A stretch of 64,000 bases of DNA from Crotophaga sulcirostris (Eukaryota; Chordata; Aves; Cuculiformes; Crotophagidae): the NCBI GenBank assembly GCA_013397455.1, contig VYZB01000221.1, positions 62,001 to 126,000 on the forward strand, given 5' to 3'. The position numbers and the translations under genes are program-made. The notes beneath the pieces are model-generated. The model saw only the letters and a list, made by a program, of their open reading frames with translations. It was not told the origin of the DNA and made no database searches. Every line of letters starts with the position of its first letter. Positions within the stretch are counted from its first letter, which is position 1. Positions 11,801 to 22,741 of this stretch are shown piece after piece.

Positions 11801-14800
11801 TAAGATACTGCCTATCACCCAGCACCTTTAACTTTTATTTAATTAGGCTTTAAAGTACATTCGCTTTAAAAACTAAGCCTGCATTTTTCTTGTGACTATA
11901 ATCTGGATCTGAAGACAATAAGGAAGAAAAGATGTAAAAATTATGGAGCATTTCACAAGTAAATACTATACCCCAAAGGGAATAATAATCCATTGCAGAA
12001 TGCATATGACTCATCACTTAAAGGTATGTATTCTTGCTTCATTTTTAAAATATGACCCTCGAGGCAATTAATTCAAACCTGACCTACAGAATCTGAACTT
12101 TGGTGCCCAATTCATTTATTTTTTCATCTGATATAACAACAGGAAAAGCATGAGGGAGGATCTCTGAGCTCCAGAGGTCTCCCAGCAGCTGACCCAGATA
12201 AGAGAGGGGCAGCTGGATGTGTATTACAGGATCTGTAGCAGTCAGAAGGCAGAAAAGGGCCAATTTGTCCTTTCATAAAAAGTAAACTTTTGGAGTTCCA
12301 GTGAGGAATGAAAGATGAGTGCAGTTAAAGACAGGCTGGGAGACTCTCCAATTGTCTTTGCCAAAGGATGATTTCTCAATAGAAAGAAAGGAGAATTCAG
12401 GTCCGACTTGAGGAAAGCCTTTTTAGAAGGCTTTTCTGCAGTAGGTGAGAAACTAAGCAGTGACACTGAGTGTCAAGCAAGGTATCTTGAAGATTTTTCA
12501 GAGAACTCCTGGACTTTTGCTGCCATTTTGGGTAGTGCAATGAATGGCACTAACGGTTCAGTAGCAGTTTTATTCCAGTTGTCTTCTCAGATGAAGGCAT
12601 GGGAGATGATACTTCAAGTCTACCAGACCATTGGACAAGAAAGTAGAGTAAAACCTCTCTTAGCTCTGGGTCTGAGAGTCAGCCCTTTGCACAACCTGAC
12701 CAATACTGACTGGGAGTCTAAGATCCTCCCTGGGCTTGGAATGGTCAACATACCTGCCAGCACCACATCCCTGGTGATCTCGCAGCACAGGCTTTTCCTT
12801 GACACTCCCTGATGCACTCTTTCCTTGCCAGGAGATGTGCATGAGATGCAGCTTTGGCACAGAAAGAAAGCCAAATGGTTCTTCTCCACGAGGGAAATTC
12901 TTTGCTGGGCTTCTGCGGCAGGTTTATGCCACAGAGTCAACACAGAAAGGAGCTCCAACCCTGAGTGTCTTTGGATAGGTAGTCAGGCAGTCATTAATCA
13001 CACTGTCACCACCCACAGTTTCCAGGCAATTTCTTCTATCATTATTTAATAAATCTAAGGTAGATACTCACAGGTGAATTCTGGGCATTTTGGAAGAGTG
13101 TTATCAGTATGGATTGTTCATGGACTTGTAAACACTGAAGGGATTTTAGGGTATTTTAAAATTCTCCCGTAATACAGCAGGAGATGGTATCTAGCAGGGA
13201 GCAATTGAGAAAAGCTAAAGATCATTCAAGAGGCTAGTTACTGAAGAGATAATTAAAATCTGTGGAGAGAAATGTTCTTGCACAGCTACAGGGGCACTTG
13301 TTGAAGGTCATGCATTAAAAGGTGCTTCTCTCTAATTTTGCAATCTTGCATATCTCAGGACTTTCACAGTTAGAAGAGATTAAGCAGTGGGAATATATAT
13401 CAAAACTAGTTAAAAGATGGAATATAAAAATGCTAATGCTACAGCAAAGGATACCTGAATGACCACTTGTTCACTATTGGGGGATCAATTAAAAGTACAC
13501 GTTTTCATAGAGAAAATACTGGCCTCAGGTTCTTCAGAAGCAGAAGAATCATCAAGCATAACTTATAGCAGAAGTTAGAAGACACTTATTTTGTAAACAG
13601 TCCCCCGATCAAACACCGTTCTGAACTGTGTAAAGCTTTTTACAGACACAATGCAAAGTGAAAGGAAGGAATGAGCTGCTTCCATTCTTGTGCACCTCAC
13701 ACAGGAGCTGTACATGTAAGTAGAAGTGAGAGCATTTCTGTATCCTTATGCATTATTTAGAGCCGTTGGGAATTTATGCAGCACTGCCTAAATTTATATT
13801 TTTTGTTCCTACTCAGAACAAATGGTCAAACGAATTAATGAAATAGAAATTAAAAGGAACACATTGCAAGTATTGAAACATATGGTTCAATAATTCTAGA
13901 ACATTTTTTTCACTTATTGAAATACCAAATTCAAAGAAGGCAAAATATACAACTTTGACAGCGTTAACATGTAAAATAAATGCAACTAGTGTGAACACAG
14001 CATTGAATAATTTTAAGGAAATTTACGTAAATATGAAATGAAAATAGTAAAGTTGAAGCAAGGCATTTTTGCCTTATAGAAGAAAAGGTTTCAGAAATAC
14101 TGAACTTCAAACATAGAAGCTGAAAAGCTCAACTGAAATGTTTCTGCTAGAGCCAGATTGTTCCCAGAACTTCTTGGTCTCAGTGAAACTGCATTTCTTA
14201 CGGGGAGTTGTTCCAGAAAAATTCTTTTAGCAGTTGTACTGCTCATCTCTTCCACTGGAATGGAAAGAAACAGGCAGAGAAGAGCAAATGCCCCAGGGTC
14301 CATCTGCTGGCCCCACTTCCGGAGGCTTTCGGATGCAGAGCAGCCCCAACAGCTCTTGCTGCTTATGACAGTGACCTCCACTCGCCCTGTGACTCCATCA
14401 GGACTCTAGGCCACAATTAAGCCTCAGGGAGTGAAATAAGGGTTTGGGGACAGATAGCTGACAGCAAAAGGTGAGACCTCTTTTAAATCAAACACCACCA
14501 GTTTTAGGCAAATGAGAGAGGGTCTGGGACATGGCAGAAAGAATGAGAAGAGCTCTAGGAAAAAACACTTATCAGGAGAATTTGGAGTGGTCTGGATTGC
14601 CTTAATTGGAAAAGAGAAAGGCTGAATCAAAATGTAGTGCAAACATGTAAAAATAGCAGGAGACCGGTAATCTGTTGTTTGTGTCCATTGAGGGTTAAAC
14701 AAGAAGAAAGCTAATTAGCAGCTAGGATTTGGGTTAATTATTAGAAAGAAGTCTTTCCAAACCACTAAGTAAACAGGTAAAGCAGCTCTCTCCAAAGCTT

Positions 14801-17512
14801 GTTTAAGCAAGGTTGTGAAATTTCTTTCACAAGAGGCTTTAATAACAGCCTAGACAAATATCCATCAGACAGTGGTCTGCGTAAATTTGCTCCTGCTGCA
14901 GGAAAGTGGACCAGGCTAGGTCTTTGTGGTCCCTCCCAGCTGTACTTTTCTTTGATGCTTTGGGATGTGTTTCAGCGCTGGCTTTGGTTTTCCCAAGAGC
15001 CAGAGTTTCTGAATGCTGACAAAAGCAGCTTCTTGGTGGAGGCTGGTGAGAGAAAACTGAAAAGAAAAAGGACTTAAACAACAATTAAAATAATGACTCA
15101 GTTACCTCTCCTCTCTTTAACTACGGAAGCAAGAAGATTTATAACCTCAGCTATAGGACTTCTTGATCATTTTGGTTTGTATTGTATTGTTTGTCTGGGT
15201 TTGGTCTATTCAGGACCACAACCTGTTTTCTCCTTTATAAATGGAATAACCGGTCATTACAGTGCTCTAGATCCCTGCTGGACATAGTTCCTCATCATTG
15301 CTTATTTTTGTAGGGACTAGATGAAATTTGGGGTTTTTTTGACATATCGCTCATGCATAGGACCCAGAGTCTCCAGCCCAGGATAGGGTAGGCTGCAGCC
15401 ATAGGCATCCTCCACCAGCAATTTCCTCAGTTATACATTGTAATCTTGTTTTGCCACTTATAAATCTTCCCCTTCTCTCTAAGAACTAATATCTTTACTT
15501 GAGAAATAAATTCAAGGTAAAGACTAGTGGTAGAACAAATGGCAAGCAGAGCTGGGCTGCCACAGAGGCAGCAAAAGCCACTCAGTGCCAGAAGCCTTTA
15601 ATTTCAGTAGAGCAAAATATATTACTTGGGCAGCGTCAAACACTCTGCCTTGTAATCTGTTTGGTTATATTTCACCCTTTGTGCAGGGAAAATGGACTTG
15701 TGTACAGCTGTTTTTACACTGCGACAGATTCTTAGACATCAGCAGTGGTAGGGGACAGATATCCGTATGGAGAAGGAGGGTCAGACATGCCTCTTCTTGT
15801 CTGTTGGCAAATGTCATGCATACTGAAAAGTATGAAAAGAAAAAGAATAAGGAAGATGATTCTGACTGTCTATGTCCATGTTGTTTTCCAACAGCAGGTT
15901 AAAAGGTAGGATGGTAGCAAACCACTGCTCAAAGGAAACGTTGTTTCCCAAGTGTTTGGGGGAGAGAGTAAATTCTATAGTTGCTCATTGCCTGGAGCTG
16001 CCAGTCACTTTTGGACAGTGGATTTAGTTCTTTAAAACTTCAGACCTTTTCAAATCTGTTCAAATGCTGAGGAAGTCCCAAATATTTGACAAGCAAAGTA
16101 TGTAGAATTAGGGTCTGAAGAGATGCAATATTGCCCATTCTCACAGGGGAACAGAGAAAGCAAATTAATGATCTTTACTTCAAAAGAAATTCTGCTCAAA
16201 TCCACACACAGCAAAATTTAAAGAGCTGATTCTGGCAATGATCTTTTCTTTGGAAGTCTTTTGTACTTAGAAATAACCATGCCCACATTACTAAAAACCT
16301 AATGAATTTTGAGTTTGCTTGATTTCACTGAAATGTTTTGCTTTTGGACTCATGGGTAAAAAGTCTTTTTGATAACATTGAACACTGCGTTTCATTGCAG
16401 GGGCACTGATGTTCAGATTAAAATCTGAACCCATTAAATTACAAGCCATGACTACATCCAGCTGAAATTCAGGTCCCGACACTCATAATGTTATACAAAT
16501 TAGTATAATGAAGAATATTATGACCTTGAAGCTATAAGAGACTGCAAATTTGCAGACATACCTTTTAAAATTCTTTGAACAAACCTAGGTCTAATACTTA
16601 GAATTCAATACAGGAAATAGTGTATGATGATCATTAAAAATAAGATGAGAATATGAGCAGTAACATAGCATGTCATAAAGAGTGTAGGTCACTTTAGTTT
16701 CAGTTAGGCTAAACAGAACTTACAAGATAAGAAAATGTTGGAGGTGCAAGACAAATGTGTAAATAAAAGCTTAGAGAAAACTGTTCCAGTACAACTAACC
16801 AATAAATGTCATCTTTGCCTTATAAAAATTAAAGTAGATCACATGGTCATATCTGAACACCTTATTTAAATTTAGACACTGTGTATTATCAACTCAGTTA
16901 ACAAAAGAAAGTTCAGATCTCAGTTCACCCTCTTTTCAAGCAGAGGCATCCAACTGCAAAAGCCCACATCTCTGTCAAAATTCAGTTGCTGGCCTTTGCT
17001 AAATTAGGAAAGATTTGCCCCAATATATAATTTGGCAATCAGAAATTATTCTAAATAATACTTACTTTTGATTTTGCATATTTACTTTTCCTCTTTTTTT
17101 GATGCTTGCTCTATTTCCCTTTTATATCAACACTCACCATTTGAATGTATTTCCAACCTGTAATATTGTTGCACTTGAATTTGCCACGTAATCTGACATA
17201 CTTATACTGTTTTTAGTCTTTGTTTAGTCACTGAATTTGCATTGCTAAATTGCAATATAAAAATCTTGTTACCAGATACTGTAAAAGTCTTATTTCTATG
17301 AAAGAGGTTCCTTGGTCTACCCCCAGCTTAATTTCAAATTTGTTCTTGAGTTTCGCCTATGCAGTGGAAACGGTCTGTGCAGAAAACACCAAAATGTTGG
17401 TGGAAGCCCGTAAGTTTCAAGGCAAAATCAAAGTATTTTGACCGAAAATTCTGTGCCATTCACCACACAAAGATGACAAGATAACAGATTGTCTTCTCCA
17501 ACACTGACTCAC
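8829..17512 (-). other. MET intron 10
   Basis: About 8.7 kb. A GC-richer patch lies at about 9440-9850, and a CR1 3' fragment at about 14728-14958. A short 8-bp stem with a 4-nt loop is at 16411-16430. No coding feature could be supported. Confidence 0.9.
14728..14958 (+). repeat. CR1-like LINE 3' fragment (plus strand)
   Basis: The stretch CTTTAATAACAGCCTAGACAAATATCC, the later GCTCCTGCTGCAGG, GGACCAGGCTAGG and GGTCCCTCCCAGCTGTAC resemble the conserved CR1 3' region of reptile and bird genomes. It is diverged, and both ends are approximate. Confidence 0.65.
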
Positions 17513-17612
17513 CACAGAGAAGTTCATTCCTAGTTTAGGTACAGTAATCACCATCTGAGGAACGCACACTGAGTTCAAGTTGATTCCCTGAACTGTGATT
17601 GTACTTCCACCA
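17513..17612 (-). CDS. MET: MET exon 10: third IPT/TIG domain, N-terminal part (residues split 756 to 789)
   Basis: The exon is 100 nt: one base finishing Ser756, then 33 codons ending TCT GTG before the consensus donor GTGAGT. The acceptor TAG follows a long T-rich tract. It encodes [16 protein letters not shown], a further IPT opening, and MNFSV. A cysteine at 772 (NSVCVPQM) replaces a serine in human MET from memory. An upstream AG at 17661-17662 could extend the exon by 48 in-frame nt with no stop; human MET has a long isoform with an insertion at this same junction. Confidence 0.96.
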
Positions 17613-18460
17613 CTAGGCAAAAAAAAAATAAAAAAAGGAGTGAGTAGGATAATGATACATCTGCTATGATAATCTTAATTACAAATTACTTTTTAGAGTA
17701 AATGACAACATAAAATCAGAATTAGGGATATATGAGGTGAATGCAAATACATAGCTCTGAGCAGTGATACAAATTTTACACTTGCTTTAACAACTAGCCA
17801 AATACAAGAAAAGAAAAATATTTTTTTTTAAATTGTGGTATGCCAGGATATAAAACAAACATACATTTTAAAGGAGGGTGTATACTTGCACTTAGCATTT
17901 GCTAATTTACTTAACTGATTGCTTTCAGTGGTGCTGAAAAAAGGTGTCTTTTTTACTGCTGACGTTTTTTTGGCAAAGGCAGATGGCTTGGATTAGAGCT
18001 ACCGAGACCATGAATTTGTCACTTAAAAACACACATATACTGCCACACATGTACATTCATAATATTTATGTAGCCCTGGATTTAGACTATTTTAAAATCC
18101 ATTTGCTCTCCTGAGCACCACTGACTTGTCACATTAAATGATTTTCCTCACTAATCAGTGTAATGTGCAGACACAGTATAGGAGACACGCTTAGCTGTAC
18201 AGTAGGTATCTCAGCAGGACATCACAGGTATGCTCAGCAGCAGCTAGGAGTTAAATCACATAAAGAAAAGAGGAGCCCTTCCCCCTTCTCCATCACCTCT
18301 GAAAGGAAATGATCTGCCCTCTGCAACTGCACCACAATAGAAGCAATTGGCATGCCAGATAGAGATAAAAATGCAATTTCTTTTGATAGATTACTGCACA
18401 GCATAGCCATTCTTCTTTCATTCATTACTTTTCTTATTTCTATAAGAAACTTTTACTCAC
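17613..18460 (-). other. MET intron 9
   Basis: A 0.85-kb AT-rich intron. Its 3' end, next to exon 10, is a long T-rich tract; an alternative AG lies at 17661-17662. No repeat is recognised. Confidence 0.9.
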
Positions 18461-18625
18461 CTAAGGAAAGATTTGGCTGGATGAATTTTTAAAACAACAG
18501 GGTCTTCTCTGTATGTGAAATGACTACTTGCGTCTCGAACAGCTTCATCAATTCCCACCCTCACGCGATATTCCTGGGGAATTTGTTGTGCCGGAGTGTA
18601 GCACTCCACAGTGCTTGCTGATATG
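18461..18625 (-). CDS. MET: MET exon 9: second IPT/TIG domain end and start of the third (residues split 701 to split 756)
   Basis: The exon is 165 nt: one base completing Ser701, 54 codons, then AG that begins codon 756. The acceptor is tgtccttccAG and the donor is GTGAGT. It encodes VECYTPAQQIPQEY, FTYREDPVVLKIHPAKSFL; the strings ECYTPAQ, YREDP and IHP-KSF are shared with human MET. The total coding length to exon 13 is one codon longer than in human as I recall it, and this exon is the likeliest place for the extra codon, which I could not verify. Confidence 0.96.
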
Positions 18626-19004
18626 CTGGAAGGACAGAAAAAGATTTGCTTGTGAGTTTTATAAAACACATACTCTGTTTAAAACACTGCCTTTTAGTAA
18701 GCTCCAACGCTTCTTAAGGATCTGCTTGTAAAAAATGTCATGGATTGCTACACTGGCTGATCATATTGCAGTAAATAGGGTGTGAGGTAATAACAGCAAC
18801 ACCACTGCTTAGGCTCAAGATTCATCTTAAATTGTTTACCTTGCACTTTGCCAAGGGGAACGTCAGCCACACCAGCCCCTGCACCCTGCAAAGTGTGGAA
18901 ACTGCCTGCACACTTCAGTGTTAAGGAGAATGTTTTTTTCTGTCGTAACCAAGGGATAATGTCTTTCTCTTTCCAATCTGCAGCATTTACTGTGCGTTAA
19001 AAAA

Positions 19005-19145
19005 CTCAGTTTTGTGCCCCTCACTACAAGAAAGATATTGAGGTGCTGGAATGCATCCATAGAAGAGCAACAAAGCTGGTGAAGGGTCTGGAGCAAAAGT
19101 TCTATGAGGAGCAGCTGAGGGAACTGGGGTTGTTCAGCCTGGTTG
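19005..19145 (+). repeat. Short CR1 LINE ORF2 fragment (plus strand)
   Basis: Codes for a clear CR1 block: [20 protein letters not shown] and LRELGLFSL, preceded by a decayed [11 protein letters not shown] equivalent. It stops abruptly after CAGCCTGG and has no 3' tail, so it is a truncated copy. Confidence 0.85.
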
Positions 19146-20439
19146 TCCCTGAAAGTCTTCCTTCTACACAGAGTTTAGTAGGCGAGTGGGCAGTAGAGGA
19201 GCAAAGGATCCTGAAGCTTGGAGCAGATGAAGTGTGGCCACAGAGAGCAAGGCTCATCAACAGCAAGGGTAACAACTGATTGGAGAAGCAAATGCAACTC
19301 CCATGACTGGTTTCAGTAATTTGGGCCAAACATCATCTGGGACCAGTAGAAGATTTTTACCAACTTTTAAAGGAAAAAGTAAACCTTTGATCCAGTTGTT
19401 CTCAGAACTGGAGAACGCTCCCAAGACAGAATATCACCACCCATTTATGTATCCAAATACTTGCCCTGAGAAACTGGCTAGGACCTGGGTAGAAGTCTCC
19501 AGAGAATGTGGTTGGTGGGAAAGAGTGGTGCAGGAGATGCTTACTGGATAGCCCCAACTATGGTTTGATACCTAGAGGTTCACCTGCCCAAAAGCAGACA
19601 TCTGCCTCTGAGTTGGCTGTCATCTCATCCCCACAGTACACGTCCCAAATGGATCAAACGAACCATTCCCAAAAGCTTTATATATTTGTCCATTAGTTGG
19701 CCAGCTGAGATAACAACATCAATAAATGTCATCCTAAACTATGAAGCAGCCACTGAACAGAAGTGCTGAAGATCTTGATAGCGATTAAATATCAGCCTTG
19801 AATACCTAAATCCCTTTCCTGATTTAGTCAGACCTACCTAATTTGATCAAAAGCATACAATAAATCATTTAGCAGCAAAGAATAAAATCTAGCTCTCTTG
19901 ACTTTGAGTCTGACATTAATAGGCTATTACTTCCCCACGTTCTCCACAAGTGTGATGTTTCACCACTATAACTTTCCATAATTACTACGTGAGACTAAAA
20001 ATTTAGAGGAATTGCTGGACATCCTGCTCCTGGAACACAGTGGGTCAGATTCTGCCCTTGGGTTCCCAGGTGACAATTCTGTTTACCCTAGTGGAAGCAA
20101 TCCTGCTGTACCTGAAAACAGGACCAAGCAAGTAGAATGGACATCAAATTCAGAACACTTGTTGCCCATAGCAGAGAACCTGTTCTTCTTATTTAATTTT
20201 TATATTCAGCTGTGATTAAAGGCACTTCCACACAGAGCATGTCAGAGATTCTTGACTAAGGTCCTACTGGATCCAATACAACATTACAAGAAATTCTGGC
20301 TTAATCCTCAGAACAATTTTATATATAGCAGGAAATGTCCCAAACTGATGCTGCCTCTGGTTTGGAGCCTGATCACTGATATTACTGATATTATCACAGA
20401 AATAACTGCTCCTCTGCACAGGATACACATTTGCACACT

Positions 20440-20640
20440 CCTCAGGTTTCCACCAAACAAATCAGTAGGACATGATAACCTACACCCAATATTCACTGGA
20501 CACACACTGGGAGCTGCTCCATGGACAACAGCTCTTGCAAATAGAAGAGAGAGAGCTGAGTGTGTGGAAGTTGGGTGACAAAAATGATGGGAAATGGGCA
20601 GTTTCCAGTCCATTAGAAGCTGATTTGCTACTTCTCTATG
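20440..20640 (+). repeat. Possible ancient LINE reverse-transcriptase fragment
   Basis: One frame reads PPNKSVGHDNLHP, close to the KSxGPDGLHP block of CR1-type reverse transcriptases, and slightly downstream WKLGDKN resembles the WK-x-A/G-D-V block. The intervening part is too short and diverged to be sure. Confidence 0.35.
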
Positions 20641-20892
20641 CAACCTTTTAGTGAGGTTAATGAAAGCATTTCAGAATAAACAAGTCTTCTAGGGAACCTT
20701 TGTCCCTTCTAGGAAAGTTTCAGACATTCTAAACTCAGAATGTAATCCAGAATTGAATGTTTATTGCAGTATCAATTCTCTGATATGCAACAAGAGGAGA
20801 GCAATGCGTATTTGTGTTTTTTTTTTTTATTCCAAGACATTTTAATCAAGCATTTCAACATTAAAGGCATCACTTTTTAATAAGTACATTAC

Positions 20893-21029
20893 CTTTTCAA
20901 AGTGCATGGTTTCTCACCAACAAAAATCTTTCTGGATTTCCCACTATTTAGGTATTTTCCAGCTACAGTCAGCAATGTTCCTCCAGATTTGGGGCCATAC
21001 GTGGGTGAAATACTTGTTATCACAGGATT
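20893..21029 (-). CDS. MET: MET exon 8: second IPT/TIG domain, N-terminal part (residues 656-700 and split 701)
   Basis: The exon is 137 nt (45 codons plus 2 nt) between acceptor attcctcAG and donor GTAATG. It begins [20 protein letters not shown], which carries the IPT signature (SP-x-YGP-x-xGGT), then [15 protein letters not shown] and KPCTLK. The final AG joins the first base of exon 9 to form Ser701. The motif order and the phase both match human MET. The reading frame used is not the longest open frame at this position; the domain match and splice phases decide it. Confidence 0.96.
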
Positions 21030-21237
21030 CTGAGGAATGGCAAAAGTAAGAACAATGGATTGTTATTTTCAAAATATGAAGATGAAAAATCTTAAAACAT
21101 TTATTAGCATTTCCATGAAGTAATAATAATGCAAACAGGAATATAGAATTGCCGTACCAGATTAGACTCATGAGGAGTCTCCTTCCAGCTAATAGGGAAG
21201 CTGATTTTGACAATAAAGTTGTAATCATAGTGCTTAC
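21030..21237 (-). other. MET intron 7
   Basis: A compact 208-nt intron between exons 7 and 8 of the IPT stalk, beginning GTAAGC and ending CCTCAG. Nothing else is seen. Confidence 0.92.
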
Positions 21238-21340
21238 CACGTATGAAAATGTATTGAATAGCGTTTTGCCATGTCCAACAGAAACACTACTGGATATATT
21301 AAAACTTGGATTTTTTGCAGCAGGAACTGTGCATTCCAGC
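21238..21340 (-). CDS. MET: MET exon 7: first IPT/TIG domain, C-terminal part (residues split 621 to 655)
   Basis: The exon is 103 nt: one base completing Lys621, then 34 codons ending TTFSYV-like at TAC GTG before donor GTAAGC. The acceptor is ttttccaaAG. It encodes LECTVPAAKNPSFNIS, a beta-strand pair with one cysteine, and VGHGKTLFNTFSYV, which parallels human NGHG...STFSYV. NIS is an N-glycosylation sequon. Only a 208-nt intron separates it from exon 8, the shortest intron in the window. Confidence 0.95.
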
Positions 21341-22580
21341 CTTTGGAAAACAAGGAAAAAGAGGGGATTACATTTTTTTTTTTCTGTCTTGATTTTCTGT
21401 GTTAAAATAGAACCACTTCAAACTCATAATAATGGAGGATTCATACTAAACAAACCATCGATCTATGCGTGTCAGGGACATTTCAGAAATAAAAACTAAA
21501 AGAAATATGGTCATCATCTTTAATACTAAATACAAACACTGTGGTGTTTATACTTAGCCTGAGAAAATAACTTCAGCATATCAAATAAATTGCAGAAAAA
21601 AAGCATCACGGTAGAGAAGAAAAATACCTCCCATTCAATAGCTGGGATGGTTTTCAGAATTTTCCTTTAGTGCCAAATTTTGGCAGACAACAGGATTAGA
21701 AAAAATGTACCATGTACACAAGTTTTTTGTATAAATTTAAGTTTTACTAAAAATTAAACTTGAACTTTAGTGGCAGCATGTGTCAATACCTTACATTATA
21801 TTTACACAGTCTCATATATGAGCTAGTCTCCTTAAGTCATCTTGTTTCCACCAAGGCTTTTCAGAATAGCAGTTAGGAGAGTGCTCAATACTTCTGGAGG
21901 GTGAGCTTTTTGCTGCTATATATATGAACAGGGAAGCCCTGCCATGATTTGAACATTGCTTTGGTAGTAGATAGTCATACAGTTTGAACTGAGAAAGGAT
22001 ATTCATTGAACATCCTATTTCTTCATGATAACACCTGGAAAAACATCTGCGTTAACCTTAACCCATTATCCCCCTGTCTCACGTACATATTTAAGGAGGA
22101 GGAGGAAAAGAGAGGTGCAGCTGAGGGTCATAAGTCTCTGGACGATGAAATACCTGCATCTTCTCACATTTCTCTAAAGTATCTTCATAGATCAGGAAAA
22201 TGGGGCTTCCTAACTAAGCCAAATAGGTTCCTGGCCAAAGGTACCTCCCCCCCTTTCAAACCTTTGAATAGTTCCATTCTTGCCAGCTCCCACAGATGTT
22301 GAATAGTATTTTGCAGACAAACTAGATAAAAGCTGCTGCACGAGCTATCTGCATTAACTAGATTTATTTGATCTCCATTTTGAGCACTTTTTTCTTGGGG
22401 AGCTTATTAAACCAAGCGATTGTTTCCTGTTTGAAATTTCAGAATCAGAGATGGCACTTACTTATAGACTGAATATTTATATTTATTATTTAAATCCATA
22501 AAGATTTATTATTTAAATCCATAAAAAAACTACATAAAGAACATCTGTATCAAAGGACATTCATATTTTTGGTTTCTTAC
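21341..22580 (-). other. MET intron 6
   Basis: A 1.24-kb AT-rich intron with a 23-bp tandem duplication at 22481-22526 close to the exon 6 donor. No transposon is recognised. Confidence 0.9.
22481..22526 (+). repeat. Tandem duplication, 23-bp unit, two copies
   Basis: ATTTATTATTTAAATCCATA plus AAG is repeated directly; the two copies differ only in the last base. It starts about 55 bp upstream (in gene sense, downstream) of the exon 6 donor. Confidence 0.9.
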
Positions 22581-22741
22581 TTGTTTTTGTTGCTAGATTT
22601 TGCCTCCAGAGCACAAATTTGTCCTCCGATATGGACTACTGTATTTTTTAATTCAAATCTATTATTTTTGCTGAATCCAAAGTCCCATCCACACAGTGTT
22701 AGTTTTGTCCCACCTTCTAAGGGAGCGCTGCTTGGGAGAAT
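22581..22741 (-). CDS. MET: MET exon 6: first IPT/TIG domain, N-terminal part (residues 568-620 and split 621)
   Basis: The exon is 161 nt (53 codons plus 2 nt) between acceptor tttaacAG and donor GTAAGA. It begins ILPSSAPLEGGTKLTLCGWDF, the classic IPT opening with the P-x-x-GG-T turn and the CGWDFGF motif. It ends in AA, which joins the first base of exon 7 to make Lys621. No single long open frame reveals it because the exon is short; it was found by translating between the splice signals. Human MET exon 6 has the same length as I recall it. Confidence 0.96.

Larger units (their letters stand above)
18626..20892 (-). other. MET intron 8
   Basis: About 2.3 kb. It contains a short plus-strand CR1 ORF2 fragment (about 19005-19145), a possible second and much older one (about 20440-20640) and a T run at 20817-20828. 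Confidence 0.9.

Noticed and set aside
12408..12812. 134-codon plus-strand open frame in intron 10, overlapped by a 112-codon minus frame
   Set aside because: Both strands are open over the same stretch and neither translates to a recognisable protein.
16411..16430. 8-bp stem with 4-nt loop (GTTCAGAT/ATCTGAAC)
   Set aside because: Too short to mean more than chance; no T run or RNA-gene context.
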